From Oxalobacteraceae bacterium UBA6018 (lineage in GTDB: Bacteria > Pseudomonadota > Gammaproteobacteria > Burkholderiales > Burkholderiaceae_D): DNA of 27,694 nt. Positions 7,932-15,916 of the stretch are shown here, one piece after another. Made by a program: the position numbers and the translations under genes. The number at the start of each line of letters is the position of its first letter. Within the stretch, counting starts at the first letter, position 1. The stretch lies in NCBI GenBank assembly GCA_002428015.1, contig DIZW01000104.1, forward strand, positions 555-28,248, read 5' to 3'. The notes beneath the pieces were generated by a model. The model had not been told where the DNA came from and searched no databases. It saw only the letters and a list, made by a program, of their open reading frames with translations.

Positions 7932-9095
7932 ATGAAAAACGAACAACAAGACGATTGGGATCCACGGGCTGAAGTCGCCCTTCACGACCAGATAGCAGCC
8001 TATGATGACATGCGACAGCGCTGCCCTGTGGCTCACAGTAGCTATCTGAACTGGTCATTGTTCCGGCACGAAGATGTAGCGCGTGTGCTGAACGATCACC
8101 AAACCTTCAGCAATGCGGTATCCAGACATTTATCGGTGCCAAACGGCATGGATCCGCCGCAACACACAGCGTACCGGGACATTATCGATCCGTATTTTAG
8201 TCGGCAGCATATGGACGCTTTCGAACCGGCATGCCGGAAGATCGCCGTCAAGCTGGTAGGCGACCTGTTAGCACGGCCAGAAATCGATCTGATGACGGAC
8301 GTCGCGCACGACTTTGCATTGCAAGTGCAGTCGGAATTTCTAGGCTGGCCAGCACGCTTGCATGCGCCACTGCGGCGATGGATTCGCAAGAATCACGAGG
8401 CCACGCTGTCCGGAAACAAAAGCATCATGGCCGATGTAGCCTTTGAATTTGACAGCTACATTCAGGACCTGCTATCCGTACGCCGTGATGCTGGCGACAA
8501 TGCACCCGACGATATTACAAGCAGCCTGCTTCGGGCCAAAATCGGGGATAACTTCCTTAGTGATAAAGACATTGTCAGTATTTTGCGCAATTGGACCGTC
8601 GGAGAGCTGAGCACGATCGCTAGCTGCGTGGGCATTCTGGCGCATTACCTGGCCGAGCGGCCTTCCCTTCAGCAACAACTGCGGGAGCAAACCGCGTCCT
8701 TGCCCGCAGCAATTGATGAAATACTAAGGATCCATGCGCCACTGATCGCCAGCCGGCGAATTACCAATACGCGGGTGAAAATTGGGGGCCGGACCTTGGA
8801 GGCAGGGGAACGCATCAGCCTGATCTGGGCCTCGGCCAACCGCACCGAGGCGGTATTTGGCAATCCCGATGAATTCCGGCTTGACCGTGATCCCGCGCAA
8901 AACCTGCTGTACGGCGCCGGGATCCACGTTTGCCCTGGTGCGCCGCTGGCGCGGATGGAATTGCGAATTTTCATGGAGGAATTGCTCGCGCGTACCTCCC
9001 AGATTGCACTTGTACCAGGGAAAGAGCCGGTGAAGGCGGTTTATCCAGCTTCCGGGTTTTCTGCGCTGCCGCTGTCGATTCGGTCCGCATCATAA
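7932..9095 (+). CDS. Cytochrome P450 with atypical I-helix
   Basis: A 387-residue soluble bacterial P450. The heme-binding loop YGAGIHVCPGAPLARMELRI places the thiolate ligand at C334. The K-helix ExxR motif is E263-I-L-R266. FSNAVSRHLSVPNGMDPPQHTAYR matches the B/C-helix region. The I-helix reads GELST at 224-228, where P450cam has GGLDT: the usual acid of the acid-alcohol pair is Ser227 while Thr228 is kept. Oxygen activation may therefore depend on another residue (E225 is nearby), or the enzyme may use a non-canonical reaction. No ferredoxin or reductase gene is adjacent. Base composition is visibly lower in GC than the core genes around it, consistent with transfer. Its substrate cannot be inferred. 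Confidence 0.93.
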   Translation: MKNEQQDDWDPRAEVALHDQIAAYDDMRQRCPVAHSSYLNWSLFRHEDVARVLNDHQTFSNAVSRHLSVPNGMDPPQHTAYRDIIDPYFSRQHMDAFEPACRKIAVKLVGDLLARPEIDLMTDVAHDFALQVQSEFLGWPARLHAPLRRWIRKNHEATLSGNKSIMADVAFEFDSYIQDLLSVRRDAGDNAPDDITSSLLRAKIGDNFLSDKDIVSILRNWTVGELSTIASCVGILAHYLAERPSLQQQLREQTASLPAAIDEILRIHAPLIASRRITNTRVKIGGRTLEAGERISLIWASANRTEAVFGNPDEFRLDRDPAQNLLYGAGIHVCPGAPLARMELRIFMEELLARTSQIALVPGKEPVKAVYPASGFSALPLSIRSAS

Positions 9096-9273
9096 ATTGC
9101 GGAAGTGATTCGCCAACCGTGCGCAATTCGTCCGCCGTGCCGCATGTCCGGCCGGTTGGCTTGCCTGGTTTTCTGCGAGAGCGGCATTGAATCGATCTTG
9201 AAACGAGTTCATGCATGGTAGGCCACCATGCTGGTCGGTTAGAATTTTGTTTTGTGAGTCAATGTAAGCCCCG

Positions 9274-10044
9274 ATGCCAGTCAAAGCCATCTTGTTCGAT
9301 ATCGACGGCACGCTGCTCTCTCGCGGCGCCGCCATCGAGGGCGCCGCCGCCGCAGTGGCGCACGTACGCGCGCTGGGCATGCAGGTGCGCTTCCTGACCA
9401 ACATCACGGCTCGGACTCCCGAGCGCATCGCCGCCGACCTGGGCGCGGCCGGAATCCCCGTCGCCGCCGCTCAAGTGCAAACCGCTACCACGGTCTGCGT
9501 GGCCATGTTGCGCGCGCGTGCCGGCGTGCGCTGCCATCTCATGGTGCCGCCCGACGTGCTGCCCATGTTCGACGGGATCGCGCGCGACGACGAGCGCCCG
9601 CAGGTGGTCGTCATCAGCGATATCGGCGAGCGCTTCGACTTCCACACCCTGAACCGGGCCTTCCTCATGCTGCGCGATGGGGCGGAACTGATCGCGTTGC
9701 AGAAGAACCTGTTTTGGTTTGACAGCGATGGCCCCAAGCTCGACTGCGGCGCCTTTGTGCTGGCGCTGGAAGCGGCCGCGCGCACCCAGGCCACGGTGAC
9801 GGGCAAACCGTCACGCCTGTTTTTCGATAGCGCCCTGACGGGCCTGGACTGCGCGCGCGAGCATGTCTTGATGGTGGGCGACGATATCTCGACCGATGTC
9901 GGCGGCGCCAGCGCGGCCGGGATACGCACGGTCTTGGTGGGCACCGGCAAATATGCGGACGGCCAAACTACTCATCCCGACATCCTGCCTACCCATTTTA
10001 TCGATAGCGTCAAGGATCTTGCGCGCCTGCTCGGGACTCTCTAG
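9274..10044 (+). CDS. HAD-IIA family phosphatase (LHPP/TIGR01458-like)
   Basis: This 256-residue cytosolic hydrolase starts with the HAD motif I, FDIDGTLL, with nucleophile D9 and acid/base D11. FLTNITARTPERI provides motif II (Thr/Asn). The cap region spans roughly residues 80-175. VTGKPS carries the motif III Lys, and MVGDDISTDVGGASAAGIRTVLVGTGKY is motif IV. The order and the GKP-S-F-F segment fit subclass IIA and the LHPP-like group (phospholysine/phosphohistidine/pyrophosphate phosphatases). The actual substrate is unknown. It stands alone downstream of the P450 gene. Confidence 0.92.
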   Translation: MPVKAILFDIDGTLLSRGAAIEGAAAAVAHVRALGMQVRFLTNITARTPERIAADLGAAGIPVAAAQVQTATTVCVAMLRARAGVRCHLMVPPDVLPMFDGIARDDERPQVVVISDIGERFDFHTLNRAFLMLRDGAELIALQKNLFWFDSDGPKLDCGAFVLALEAAARTQATVTGKPSRLFFDSALTGLDCAREHVLMVGDDISTDVGGASAAGIRTVLVGTGKYADGQTTHPDILPTHFIDSVKDLARLLGTL

Positions 10045-10163
10045 CCTGCCGCCAGGGTAGCGAGCGGCTGCCTGTCAGGTAGCCAGCCACCGCAGCGCCC
10101 CGCGGCGTCACCAAGACGCCGTCATCCGCAACCTCCGCCATGTAGCTCACCGGCCAAACATGG

Positions 10164-10180
10164 TGTCGAGATTCTTTACA
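10164..10180. promoter_or_regulatory. Candidate activator site upstream of sigma-54 promoter
   Basis: The 17-bp element TGTCGAGATTCTTTACA is an imperfect dyad (TGT-N11-ACA) about 65 bp upstream of the -24 element. That is a usual distance for a sigma-54 enhancer-binding protein. In PEP-CTERM systems this protein is typically PrsR. Assignment is by position and symmetry only. Confidence 0.35.
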
Positions 10181-10243
10181 CTTGTAGCAGGTCAAGGGTA
10201 TCGATATTTTATAACTTTCTGAAAGCAAACACTTATTTCCGCG

Positions 10244-10259
10244 TGGCACGAATGGTGCT
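10244..10259 (+). promoter_or_regulatory. Sigma-54 (-24/-12) promoter of the PEP-CTERM gene
   Basis: TGGCACGAATGGTGCT differs from the sigma-54 consensus TGGCACR-N4-TTGCW at one position. The invariant GG (10245-10246) and GC (10257-10258) are spaced correctly. The start codon at 10310 leaves a leader of about 40 nt. RpoN/PrsK/PrsR control is known for many PEP-CTERM genes. Confidence 0.8.
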
Positions 10260-10309
10260 TACTATCAAAGCTAGGAGTTCCATTTAATCTATTACCGTCC
10301 GGAGAATTC

Positions 10310-10963
10310 ATGTTCGCTACCAAGTCCCTCGTCGCTTCCCTGCTGTTCGCGGCCGCCGCCTTCAGCGTCAACGCCGGCGCCACCGTGATCAACTTCGATC
10401 ATCTCGCAGGCACCGCGATCGCAGGCAGTCCGTACGTGAGCCCAGGGCGTTATACGCAGTTGCCCGCCCTGACGACCATCGGCGGCATGACGTTTGCCGC
10501 CACTTATTCAAGCTATCTGATCGGGCCGGGGTACTCAGGCAGCGACGCCGCCTCCTACGCCTTTAACGGCACCGACTATCTCATGACGTACGGGGCAATC
10601 ACCATCCGCAGCGCGACGGCTTCGCCTTTCTCGGTCAACAGCCTGGATCTGGTGTCGTGGTCGGACATCACTTATGCCAACACGGCGACGTTGACGGGCC
10701 AGCGCCAAGGCGGCGGCGTGGTAACCCAGAGCCTCAATCTGAGCTCGGTCAGGAATTCGATGAAACATGTGGGGAACGATTTCACGACCTTCGCGCTGAC
10801 CGGGTTTGACAACTTGACCGCGCTGACGGTCACGCATAGCGGGAACACCAGCATCGCGATGGACAATCTCACCATCAACGAGGCCAACGTACCTGAGCCA
10901 TCGGTGCTGGCGCTGTTGGGCGTGGCACTGGCCGGTTGCGTCTTCGCCCGCCGCCGCGCCTGA
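10310..10963 (+). CDS. PEP-CTERM sorting domain-containing protein
   Basis: This 217-residue exported protein has a Sec signal peptide (MFATKSLVASLLFAAAAFSVNAGA). Its beta-rich, Ser/Thr/Gly-rich body has no enzymatic motif. The C-terminal tripartite signal at residues 194-217 is VPEPS, a hydrophobic helix LALLGVALAGCVFA, and RRRA. Exosortase EpsH/XrtA-type enzymes process this signal, linking the protein to extracellular polysaccharide or surface assembly. GGAG lies just upstream of the ATG. No exosortase gene is in the window, as expected, since PEP-CTERM genes are scattered. The exact role is unknown. Confidence 0.95.
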   Translation: MFATKSLVASLLFAAAAFSVNAGATVINFDHLAGTAIAGSPYVSPGRYTQLPALTTIGGMTFAATYSSYLIGPGYSGSDAASYAFNGTDYLMTYGAITIRSATASPFSVNSLDLVSWSDITYANTATLTGQRQGGGVVTQSLNLSSVRNSMKHVGNDFTTFALTGFDNLTALTVTHSGNTSIAMDNLTINEANVPEPSVLALLGVALAGCVFARRRA

Positions 10964-11108
10964 ATCAGCGGTCGCGCGCGGTCCGGTCCGAATCGCCACG
11001 GCTTGCCGGTAAGCTACCGGGTCCATTGCGTCAAGGGCATGCCCTAAAGCGGCCCTTCGGCAAGCAATCATGCGCGTCACTTAACGGACATAATTTCATT
11101 CGCAGATC

Positions 11109-12278
11109 CTACCGATAAGCCCTGCAGTTCGCTTCGGGCGGAGCCGCAAGCACTGATGCCCCTACTTTCGGCGCTAACCAATCGCGCGCGTTATCCAACA
11201 TGATGCGCCCCCACATCCAGTAGTCGTGACCAGAGGGATAGGAGGCAAACGTAGCAATGCCGCCGCGTGCAATAATCTGGCCCGCTAGACACTGTGCATT
11301 CCGCCGGAACGACAGCTCCAAGTCGCCCGCCGAAACATAAAACCGAGAAGACGGCCGCGCCTTTCCATGCTGGGCGGGCGCTACTCCGGGCGACATGACG
11401 AACGCAGTTCCGAACACGCCGGGGTTACGCAAGGCCATTGACGCCGCCCACACACCGCCGTTGGACGCACCGCCAATCGCGCGCAACCGCCGCTCGGGCG
11501 GCGTGCCATACTTTGACTCGATCGCCGGAATCACTTTATCCAGCAGGAAGCGCTCATGTGCCGAAAACTCCTGCCCCTGCGGGCCACTCACAGCACCGAT
11601 GTAACTCTTCTTGCGGCAATCAGACCCAAGCTGATCCTTTGGACAGTAATCCACCCCGACCACAATCAGTGGCGCTAGATCTCCTCTGCGAATAGGCTCC
11701 GTAAGCCATGAGCCGGGGCTAGTCCAGCCCCCATCGGCAAGGTAAAGAATGGGATAGTGCAATCCCGGGCGATACCCAGGCGGGAGCCATACTCGTGCTT
11801 CTGGCATGGACTTGTCGAAGCTGATGGTCTGGTCTTTGATATCACCATCACGCAGAATCTCAAAGGCCTTCGGCCCAACTAGTTCAATCGGCTGTTGCAT
11901 GTCAGTTTTGCCGTCACGTTTTACGGAAAATTGTAAATGAACACGTGTGTTCTGCGCCTTCGGATACTGGATCACGTATTGGTATAGTCCTGGCGCTACG
12001 AGCGGCATCGGGCCGCCGAACTGAATATTGCCGGTCACGCGTACTTCGTCAGCATCGCCCATCCACGAAATTACCAACCTGTTGTCGCTGACCCACGCCG
12101 CCGCCCCTGTCGTGGGTAGGTGAGAACGATCGGGTTCACCCTGTTGGATTAAGCAAGGCGCCGAAGCGGCGGGTACTGCGCAGGCAACAATTATGGATCT
12201 CGATTCGGCCCGGACAGGCGCTGCCAGAGTAACTAGCGTCGCTAGTCCCGCAGTCCATGCGACAACAGTAAGGTGCAT
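11109..12278 (-). CDS. Secreted alpha/beta-hydrolase, esterase D / enterochelin esterase-like
   Basis: This 389-residue protein has a signal peptide (about residues 1-24, ending VRAES). An N-terminal beta domain (about 55-120) resembles the early-set/CBM-like domain in front of Fes-type esterases. A PF00756-type catalytic domain follows, with ARVWLPPGYRPGLHYPILYLADGG, nucleophile S272 in GGASNGG, a probable acid near D319, and H351 in PSGHDYW. It probably acts in the periplasm or outside the cell on an ester such as a siderophore, feruloyl or polysaccharide acetyl ester; which one cannot be told. AAAGGA upstream supports the start at 12278. It is transcribed alone, and no terminator is visible. 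Confidence 0.9.
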   Translation of the reverse strand: MHLTVVAWTAGLATLVTLAAPVRAESRSIIVACAVPAASAPCLIQQGEPDRSHLPTTGAAAWVSDNRLVISWMGDADEVRVTGNIQFGGPMPLVAPGLYQYVIQYPKAQNTRVHLQFSVKRDGKTDMQQPIELVGPKAFEILRDGDIKDQTISFDKSMPEARVWLPPGYRPGLHYPILYLADGGWTSPGSWLTEPIRRGDLAPLIVVGVDYCPKDQLGSDCRKKSYIGAVSGPQGQEFSAHERFLLDKVIPAIESKYGTPPERRLRAIGGASNGGVWAASMALRNPGVFGTAFVMSPGVAPAQHGKARPSSRFYVSAGDLELSFRRNAQCLAGQIIARGGIATFASYPSGHDYWMWGRIMLDNARDWLAPKVGASVLAAPPEANCRAYR

Positions 12279-12421
12279 TGAAATATCCTTTGTTGTTTAT
12301 TAATCAGTACGATAATAGGCGAAAATCGGACTCTCTACGTATCTTTGGCGCGTTGGTCGTATCTAGGAACTTCGCGAGACTGACCGCTCTTGGCTACGGA
12401 TTTAATCGTGGTCGCAACACG

Positions 12422-12709
12422 CTAATCCAAGTGCCTCAGCAAGGGGAGTGTTGAAGACGAAACAGAAACCTCGGATCTATAAGACGGAAAGTCAGAAGGC
12501 GTTAATGTGCGAACGCTGGAAGTGAAGCGGACATCGGCATGTACGCATGGGAAGAACTTACGCCACCATGCTACAAGCGGCTCTAACTCATTAAACTCAA
12601 GCATCCATGAAGCACCGAGCCTGCCGACGATAACATCGTCGGTCAGGAATACGTCCGAGGGCGCTGCCCACGATACCCCAAGCGGCAATACATTGCCACG
12701 TGCCTGCAT
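12422..12709 (-). CDS. Possible hypothetical protein (95 aa)
   Basis: An open frame of 95 residues with a protein-like composition: LPLGVSWAAPSDVFLTDDVIVGRLGASWMLEFNELEPLVAWWRKFFP. No family, signal peptide or membrane helix is recognised. The only ribosome-binding-like AAGG directly abuts the ATG, which is too close, so the start is uncertain. It may be a real orphan, a truncated gene or chance. Confidence 0.3.
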   Translation of the reverse strand: MQARGNVLPLGVSWAAPSDVFLTDDVIVGRLGASWMLEFNELEPLVAWWRKFFPCVHADVRFTSSVRTLTPSDFPSYRSEVSVSSSTLPLLRHLD

Positions 12710-12742
12710 CCTTGTCGGCGTGGCAGGGTCCTTTCTTGCGAC

Positions 12743-12856
12743 TTACCCCAATCGTAGGGAATCAGGAATTCGGTTCAAAGTACAAGTGACCAGCGGCAAC
12801 AGGTGGGGGTAAGTTTTGGGGTAGGTTTCGCCACAAAAGAACCGAAAATTACCCCC
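12743..12856. repeat. Cluster of GGGGTA motifs in both orientations
   Basis: TTACCCCA (12743-12750), GGGGGTAAGTTTT (12805-12817), a further GGGGTAGG at about 12818-12825, and AAAATTACCCCC (12845-12856). The second and fourth form a near-perfect inverted repeat, with one inserted base. Such GGGGTA arrays resemble integrase arm-type sites, but no integrase is present. Confidence 0.6.
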
Positions 12857-12950
12857 TTTTCTCTCGTGACGATCAAGATACTGTTCAATTGACGCCGCCG
12901 CTATTTCAATACGCATGTGGGCTTCGCGACAAGCGCGGTCCGCTCGCCGC

Positions 12951-13856
12951 TCAAGAACGACGCATGGTCTTGTATCGCAAGGCGTCGACGACCAGGGCGA
13001 AGGCCGGGGACGCGTGCTTCCGGCTCGGGTAGTACAGATGGTAGCCTGGAAACGATGGGCACCAGTTCTCGAGCACCGACACCAGCCTGCCCTGGTCGAT
13101 GTGCTCCTGCACCCGGTCTTTCAGCGTGCACGCGAGACCGAGGCCGGCCAAGGCCCCGTTGATCAGCTGCGGCATGCCGTTGACGACCAGCTGGCCTTCC
13201 ACGCGGACCTGCAGTTCGCGTCTTCCCTGCCGGAATTCCCAGGCATAGATGCCGCCGTGGGTCGGCAGGCGCAGGTTGATGCAGTCGTGCCCGGTCAAAT
13301 CCTGCGGCCTGGCCGGCAGCGGCCGCCTGGCGAAATATGCGGGCGAACCGACTACCGCGACTCTCAGGTCCGGGCTGATGCGCACCGCGACCATGTCCTT
13401 CGCCACTTGGTCGCCAAGCCGGACGCCGGCGTCGAAACGCTGCTCCACGATGTCGACGAGCTTGTAGTCGGTGCTGATCTCGACCTTGATATCCGAATAG
13501 CTCGGCAACAGTTTCGCCAGCTTCGGCAGCAGGATGGTGTCGGCCGCATGGTCGGTGGTGGTGATCCGGATGGTCCCGGCAGGCTTGTCGCGCAGCTCGC
13601 TCAAGGAGGCCAGCGCCGCCTGGATCTCGTCCAGCCTTGGCGTGAGCGTGGCCAGCAGGCGCTCGCCGGCCTGGGTGGGCGCGACGCTGCGGGTCGTGCG
13701 CGTCAACAAGCGCAGGCCAAGGCGGGCCTCGAGCGCCCTCACCGTCTGGCTCAGGGCCGACTGCGATACCCCGTGCAGCGCGGCGGCGCGGGTGAAGCTG
13801 CCTTCGCGCGCGACACTGGCGAAGGCCGCCAGATCGTTGAAATTTTCGCGTGCCAT
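12951..13856 (-). CDS. LysR-family transcriptional regulator
   Basis: A 301-residue LTTR. Residues 1-64 are the winged helix-turn-helix (NFNDLAAFASVAREGSFTRAAALHGVSQSALSQTVRALEARLGLRLLTRTTRSVAPTQAG). The remainder is the two-lobed effector-binding domain, with GTIRITTTDHAADTILLPKLAKLL and a typical C-terminal half. It resembles the subgroup that pairs with oxidoreductase genes. It is divergent from the aldo/keto reductase at 14007, with two dyads between them, so it probably controls that operon and itself. The effector is unknown. Confidence 0.95.
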   Translation of the reverse strand: MARENFNDLAAFASVAREGSFTRAAALHGVSQSALSQTVRALEARLGLRLLTRTTRSVAPTQAGERLLATLTPRLDEIQAALASLSELRDKPAGTIRITTTDHAADTILLPKLAKLLPSYSDIKVEISTDYKLVDIVEQRFDAGVRLGDQVAKDMVAVRISPDLRVAVVGSPAYFARRPLPARPQDLTGHDCINLRLPTHGGIYAWEFRQGRRELQVRVEGQLVVNGMPQLINGALAGLGLACTLKDRVQEHIDQGRLVSVLENWCPSFPGYHLYYPSRKHASPAFALVVDALRYKTMRRS

Positions 13857-13858
13857 TG

Positions 13859-13912
13859 ATAAGTTGATCTTATAGGTTCATGCCGATTATAGCGGCTAAT
13901 CAAACGATGATT
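13859..13912. promoter_or_regulatory. Two 15-bp LysR-type dyads between divergent genes
   Basis: ATAAG-TTGAT-CTTAT (13859-13873) and AATCA-AACGA-TGATT (13898-13912) are both 5-5-5 dyads with perfect arms. Their centres lie 39 bp apart, just upstream of the LysR start codon. LysR regulators typically bind T-N11-A dyads as recognition and activation sites. This supports control of both divergent genes. Confidence 0.6.
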
Positions 13913-14006
13913 TGCTGGCTATAGTGTGTGCATGACCAAGCGGCTGCGGCGTGGGCGCCAGATGGGACTCAGGCCGGGCGCCGCTTTCCCGACACAGGAG
14001 ATTGAA

Positions 14007-14990
14007 ATGAAACAGCGGAAACTTGGCAATACCGGACTCGAAGTGTCCGCCCTCGGATTCGGTTGTATGGGATTGAGTTACGGCTACGGCCCGGCCACGG
14101 ACAAGGCGCAGGCCATCGCGCTGATCCGCAAGGCGGTCGAGCTGGGGCTGAATTTCTTCGACACGGCCGAAGCCTACGGCCCCTTCACGAACGAGGAAAT
14201 CGTCGGCGAGGCGCTGGCGCCCTTCCGTGACCAGGTCGTGATCGCGACCAAGTTCGGCTTTGAGCAAGGCGATGTCAAGAAGGGGCTGGACAGCCGACCG
14301 GGACGCATACGCGCGGTGGCGGAGGCCGCGCTGCTCCGCCTCAAGACCGATCGCATCGACCTGTTTTACCAGCACCGGATTGACCCGGCGGTGCCGATCG
14401 AGGACGTGGCCGGCACGGTGAGGGACTTGATCGCCGAGGGCAAGGTGAAACACTTCGGCCCGTCCGAAGCCGGCGTGCAGTCGATCCGCCGGGCGCACGC
14501 GGTCCAGCCCGTGGCCGCGCTGCAAAGCGAATATTCGCTGTGGTGGCGCGAGCCGGAACAGGACATCCTTCCCACGCTGGAAGAACTCGGCATCGGCCTG
14601 GTCCCGTTCAGTCCATTGGGCAAAGGCTTCTTGACCGGCAAGATCGACGAGCACACCGCGTTCTCGAAGGACGATTTCCGCAACGTCGTGCCGCGCTTCA
14701 CGCCCGAGGCGCGCAAGGCCAACCAGGTGCTGGTCGACCGGCTGGGGGCGATCGCCGCGGCCAGGCAGGCGACGCCGGCCCAGATCGCGCTGGCCTGGCT
14801 GCTGGCGCAAAAGCCGTGGATCGTGCCGATTCCCGGCACCACCAAGCTGCAACGGCTGGAAGAGAACCTGGGTGCCGCCAGCATCGAACTGAGCGTGGAC
14901 GATCTGCGCCAGATCCATGAGGCGCTATCCCACGTGACAGTGGAAGGCGAGCGTTATCCACCGCAGATGGCGGCCCGCGTTGGACGTTGA
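14007..14990 (+). CDS. Aldo/keto reductase
   Basis: This 327-residue cytosolic NADPH-dependent oxidoreductase has the AKR tetrad: D52 and Y57 (FFDTAEAYG), K82 (ATKFGF) and H123 (YQHRID). MKQRKLGNTGLEVSALGFGCMGLS is the standard opening. The cofactor site is seen in SPLGKGFLTGKI and IPGTTKLQRLEENL. The start at 14007 follows CAGGAG (13995-14000); an upstream in-frame ATG at 13926 adds 27 residues lacking similarity. The usual GLSE before the specificity helix reads GPSEAG, a small oddity. The SDR gene follows after 37 bp in the same apparent operon, under the divergent LysR. The substrate is probably a small aldehyde or ketone, not identifiable from sequence. Confidence 0.95.
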   Translation: MKQRKLGNTGLEVSALGFGCMGLSYGYGPATDKAQAIALIRKAVELGLNFFDTAEAYGPFTNEEIVGEALAPFRDQVVIATKFGFEQGDVKKGLDSRPGRIRAVAEAALLRLKTDRIDLFYQHRIDPAVPIEDVAGTVRDLIAEGKVKHFGPSEAGVQSIRRAHAVQPVAALQSEYSLWWREPEQDILPTLEELGIGLVPFSPLGKGFLTGKIDEHTAFSKDDFRNVVPRFTPEARKANQVLVDRLGAIAAARQATPAQIALAWLLAQKPWIVPIPGTTKLQRLEENLGAASIELSVDDLRQIHEALSHVTVEGERYPPQMAARVGR

Positions 14991-15027
14991 TGGCTTCGGT
15001 CCCAGTTAAACCGAAAAGGAGTATTCA

Positions 15028-15855
15028 ATGAACGAAGTCGTCGTCGTGATCGGGGCCGGATCGATCGGCCAGGCCATCGCCCGCAGGGTCGGCGCGGGCA
15101 AGCATGTGCTGCTGGCCGATGTGCGGGAGGAGAACGCTATTGCCGCCGCCAAGACGCTGGCGGACGCGGGGTTCGAGGTCAGCACCGCCGTGGTCGATGT
15201 GGCCGAGCGCGCATCGGTCCATGCGCTGGTTGAGACGGCGGCCGCGCTTGGCGCCATCACGGGCCTGGTCCATGCGGCGGGCGTCTCGCCAACCCAGGCG
15301 TCGCCTGCCACGATACTCAGGGTCGATATGTATGGCACCGCGCTAGTGTTGGAGGAATTCGGCAACGTGATGGCGCGCGCGGGCGCCGCCGTGGTGATCG
15401 CCTCGCAGTCGGGTCACCGCCTTGGCGCGCTGAGCGCCGAGCAGGACAAGGCGCTGGCCACGACCCCGGCGGACCAGTTGCTCGCGCTTCCCATGCTGCA
15501 GCCGGACCAGGTCAACGATCCCCTGCACGCCTACCAGGTGTCCAAGCGCGGCAACGCGCTGCGCGTCATGGCCGAAGCCGTGCGATGGGGCAAGCGCGGC
15601 GCCCGGGTGAACACCATCAGCCCAGGCATCGTCATGACGCCGCTGGCGCGCGACGAGCTGTCCGGTCCCCGTGGCGCCGGCTACCGGCGCATGATCGCGC
15701 TGAGCCCGGCCGGACGCGCCGGCACGCCGGATGAGGTGGCAAACGTGGCCGCGCTGTTGATGGGGGCGGACGGCGCCTTCATCACGGGCAGCGATTTCCT
15801 GATGGACGGCGGCGTCACCGCCGCCTACTGGTACGGCGAACTCGCGTCCTCTTGA
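15028..15855 (+). CDS. Short-chain dehydrogenase/reductase
   Basis: A 275-residue classical SDR. The nucleotide-binding turn is GAGSIG (residues 9-14). D31, at the end of the second strand, suggests an NAD preference. HAAGVS corresponds to NAG. The catalytic Ser lies in ASQSGH (126/128), with Y169 and K173 in AYQVSK. VNTISPGIVMTPL and FITGSDFLMDGGVTAAYW complete the fold. AAAAGGAG precedes the ATG. It follows the aldo/keto reductase and is probably co-transcribed and controlled by the LysR protein. The substrate is unknown. Confidence 0.95.
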   Translation: MNEVVVVIGAGSIGQAIARRVGAGKHVLLADVREENAIAAAKTLADAGFEVSTAVVDVAERASVHALVETAAALGAITGLVHAAGVSPTQASPATILRVDMYGTALVLEEFGNVMARAGAAVVIASQSGHRLGALSAEQDKALATTPADQLLALPMLQPDQVNDPLHAYQVSKRGNALRVMAEAVRWGKRGARVNTISPGIVMTPLARDELSGPRGAGYRRMIALSPAGRAGTPDEVANVAALLMGADGAFITGSDFLMDGGVTAAYWYGELASS

Positions 15856-15916
15856 GACGGTCGCGCGCGGGGCGCCACAACCGGGCGCTATCGATGACGC
15901 GCCGCTCCGCACTCCC

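Larger units (their letters stand above)
12279..12950. other. Long spacer with GGGGTA-type repeats
   Basis: This 672-bp stretch between the esterase and the LysR gene holds one doubtful minus-strand frame (12422-12709) and a cluster of GGGGTA motifs (12743-12856), both listed separately. The rest, including the esterase promoter region near 12280-12420, shows nothing distinctive. Confidence 0.5.

Noticed and set aside
5765..9095. A complete TOMM (azole peptide) biosynthetic cluster around the SagB-like gene
   Set aside because: No YcaO cyclodehydratase, E1-like partner or precursor peptide with Cys/Ser/Thr-rich core was found on either strand.
10010..10249. 79-codon minus-strand frame over the end of the HAD gene
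   Set aside because: It overlaps the HAD gene and the sigma-54 promoter region, has no recognised family and no supported start.
13896..14918. 340-codon minus-strand frame opposite the aldo/keto reductase
   Set aside because: It is a shadow. The plus strand has all AKR catalytic residues and a ribosome-binding site.
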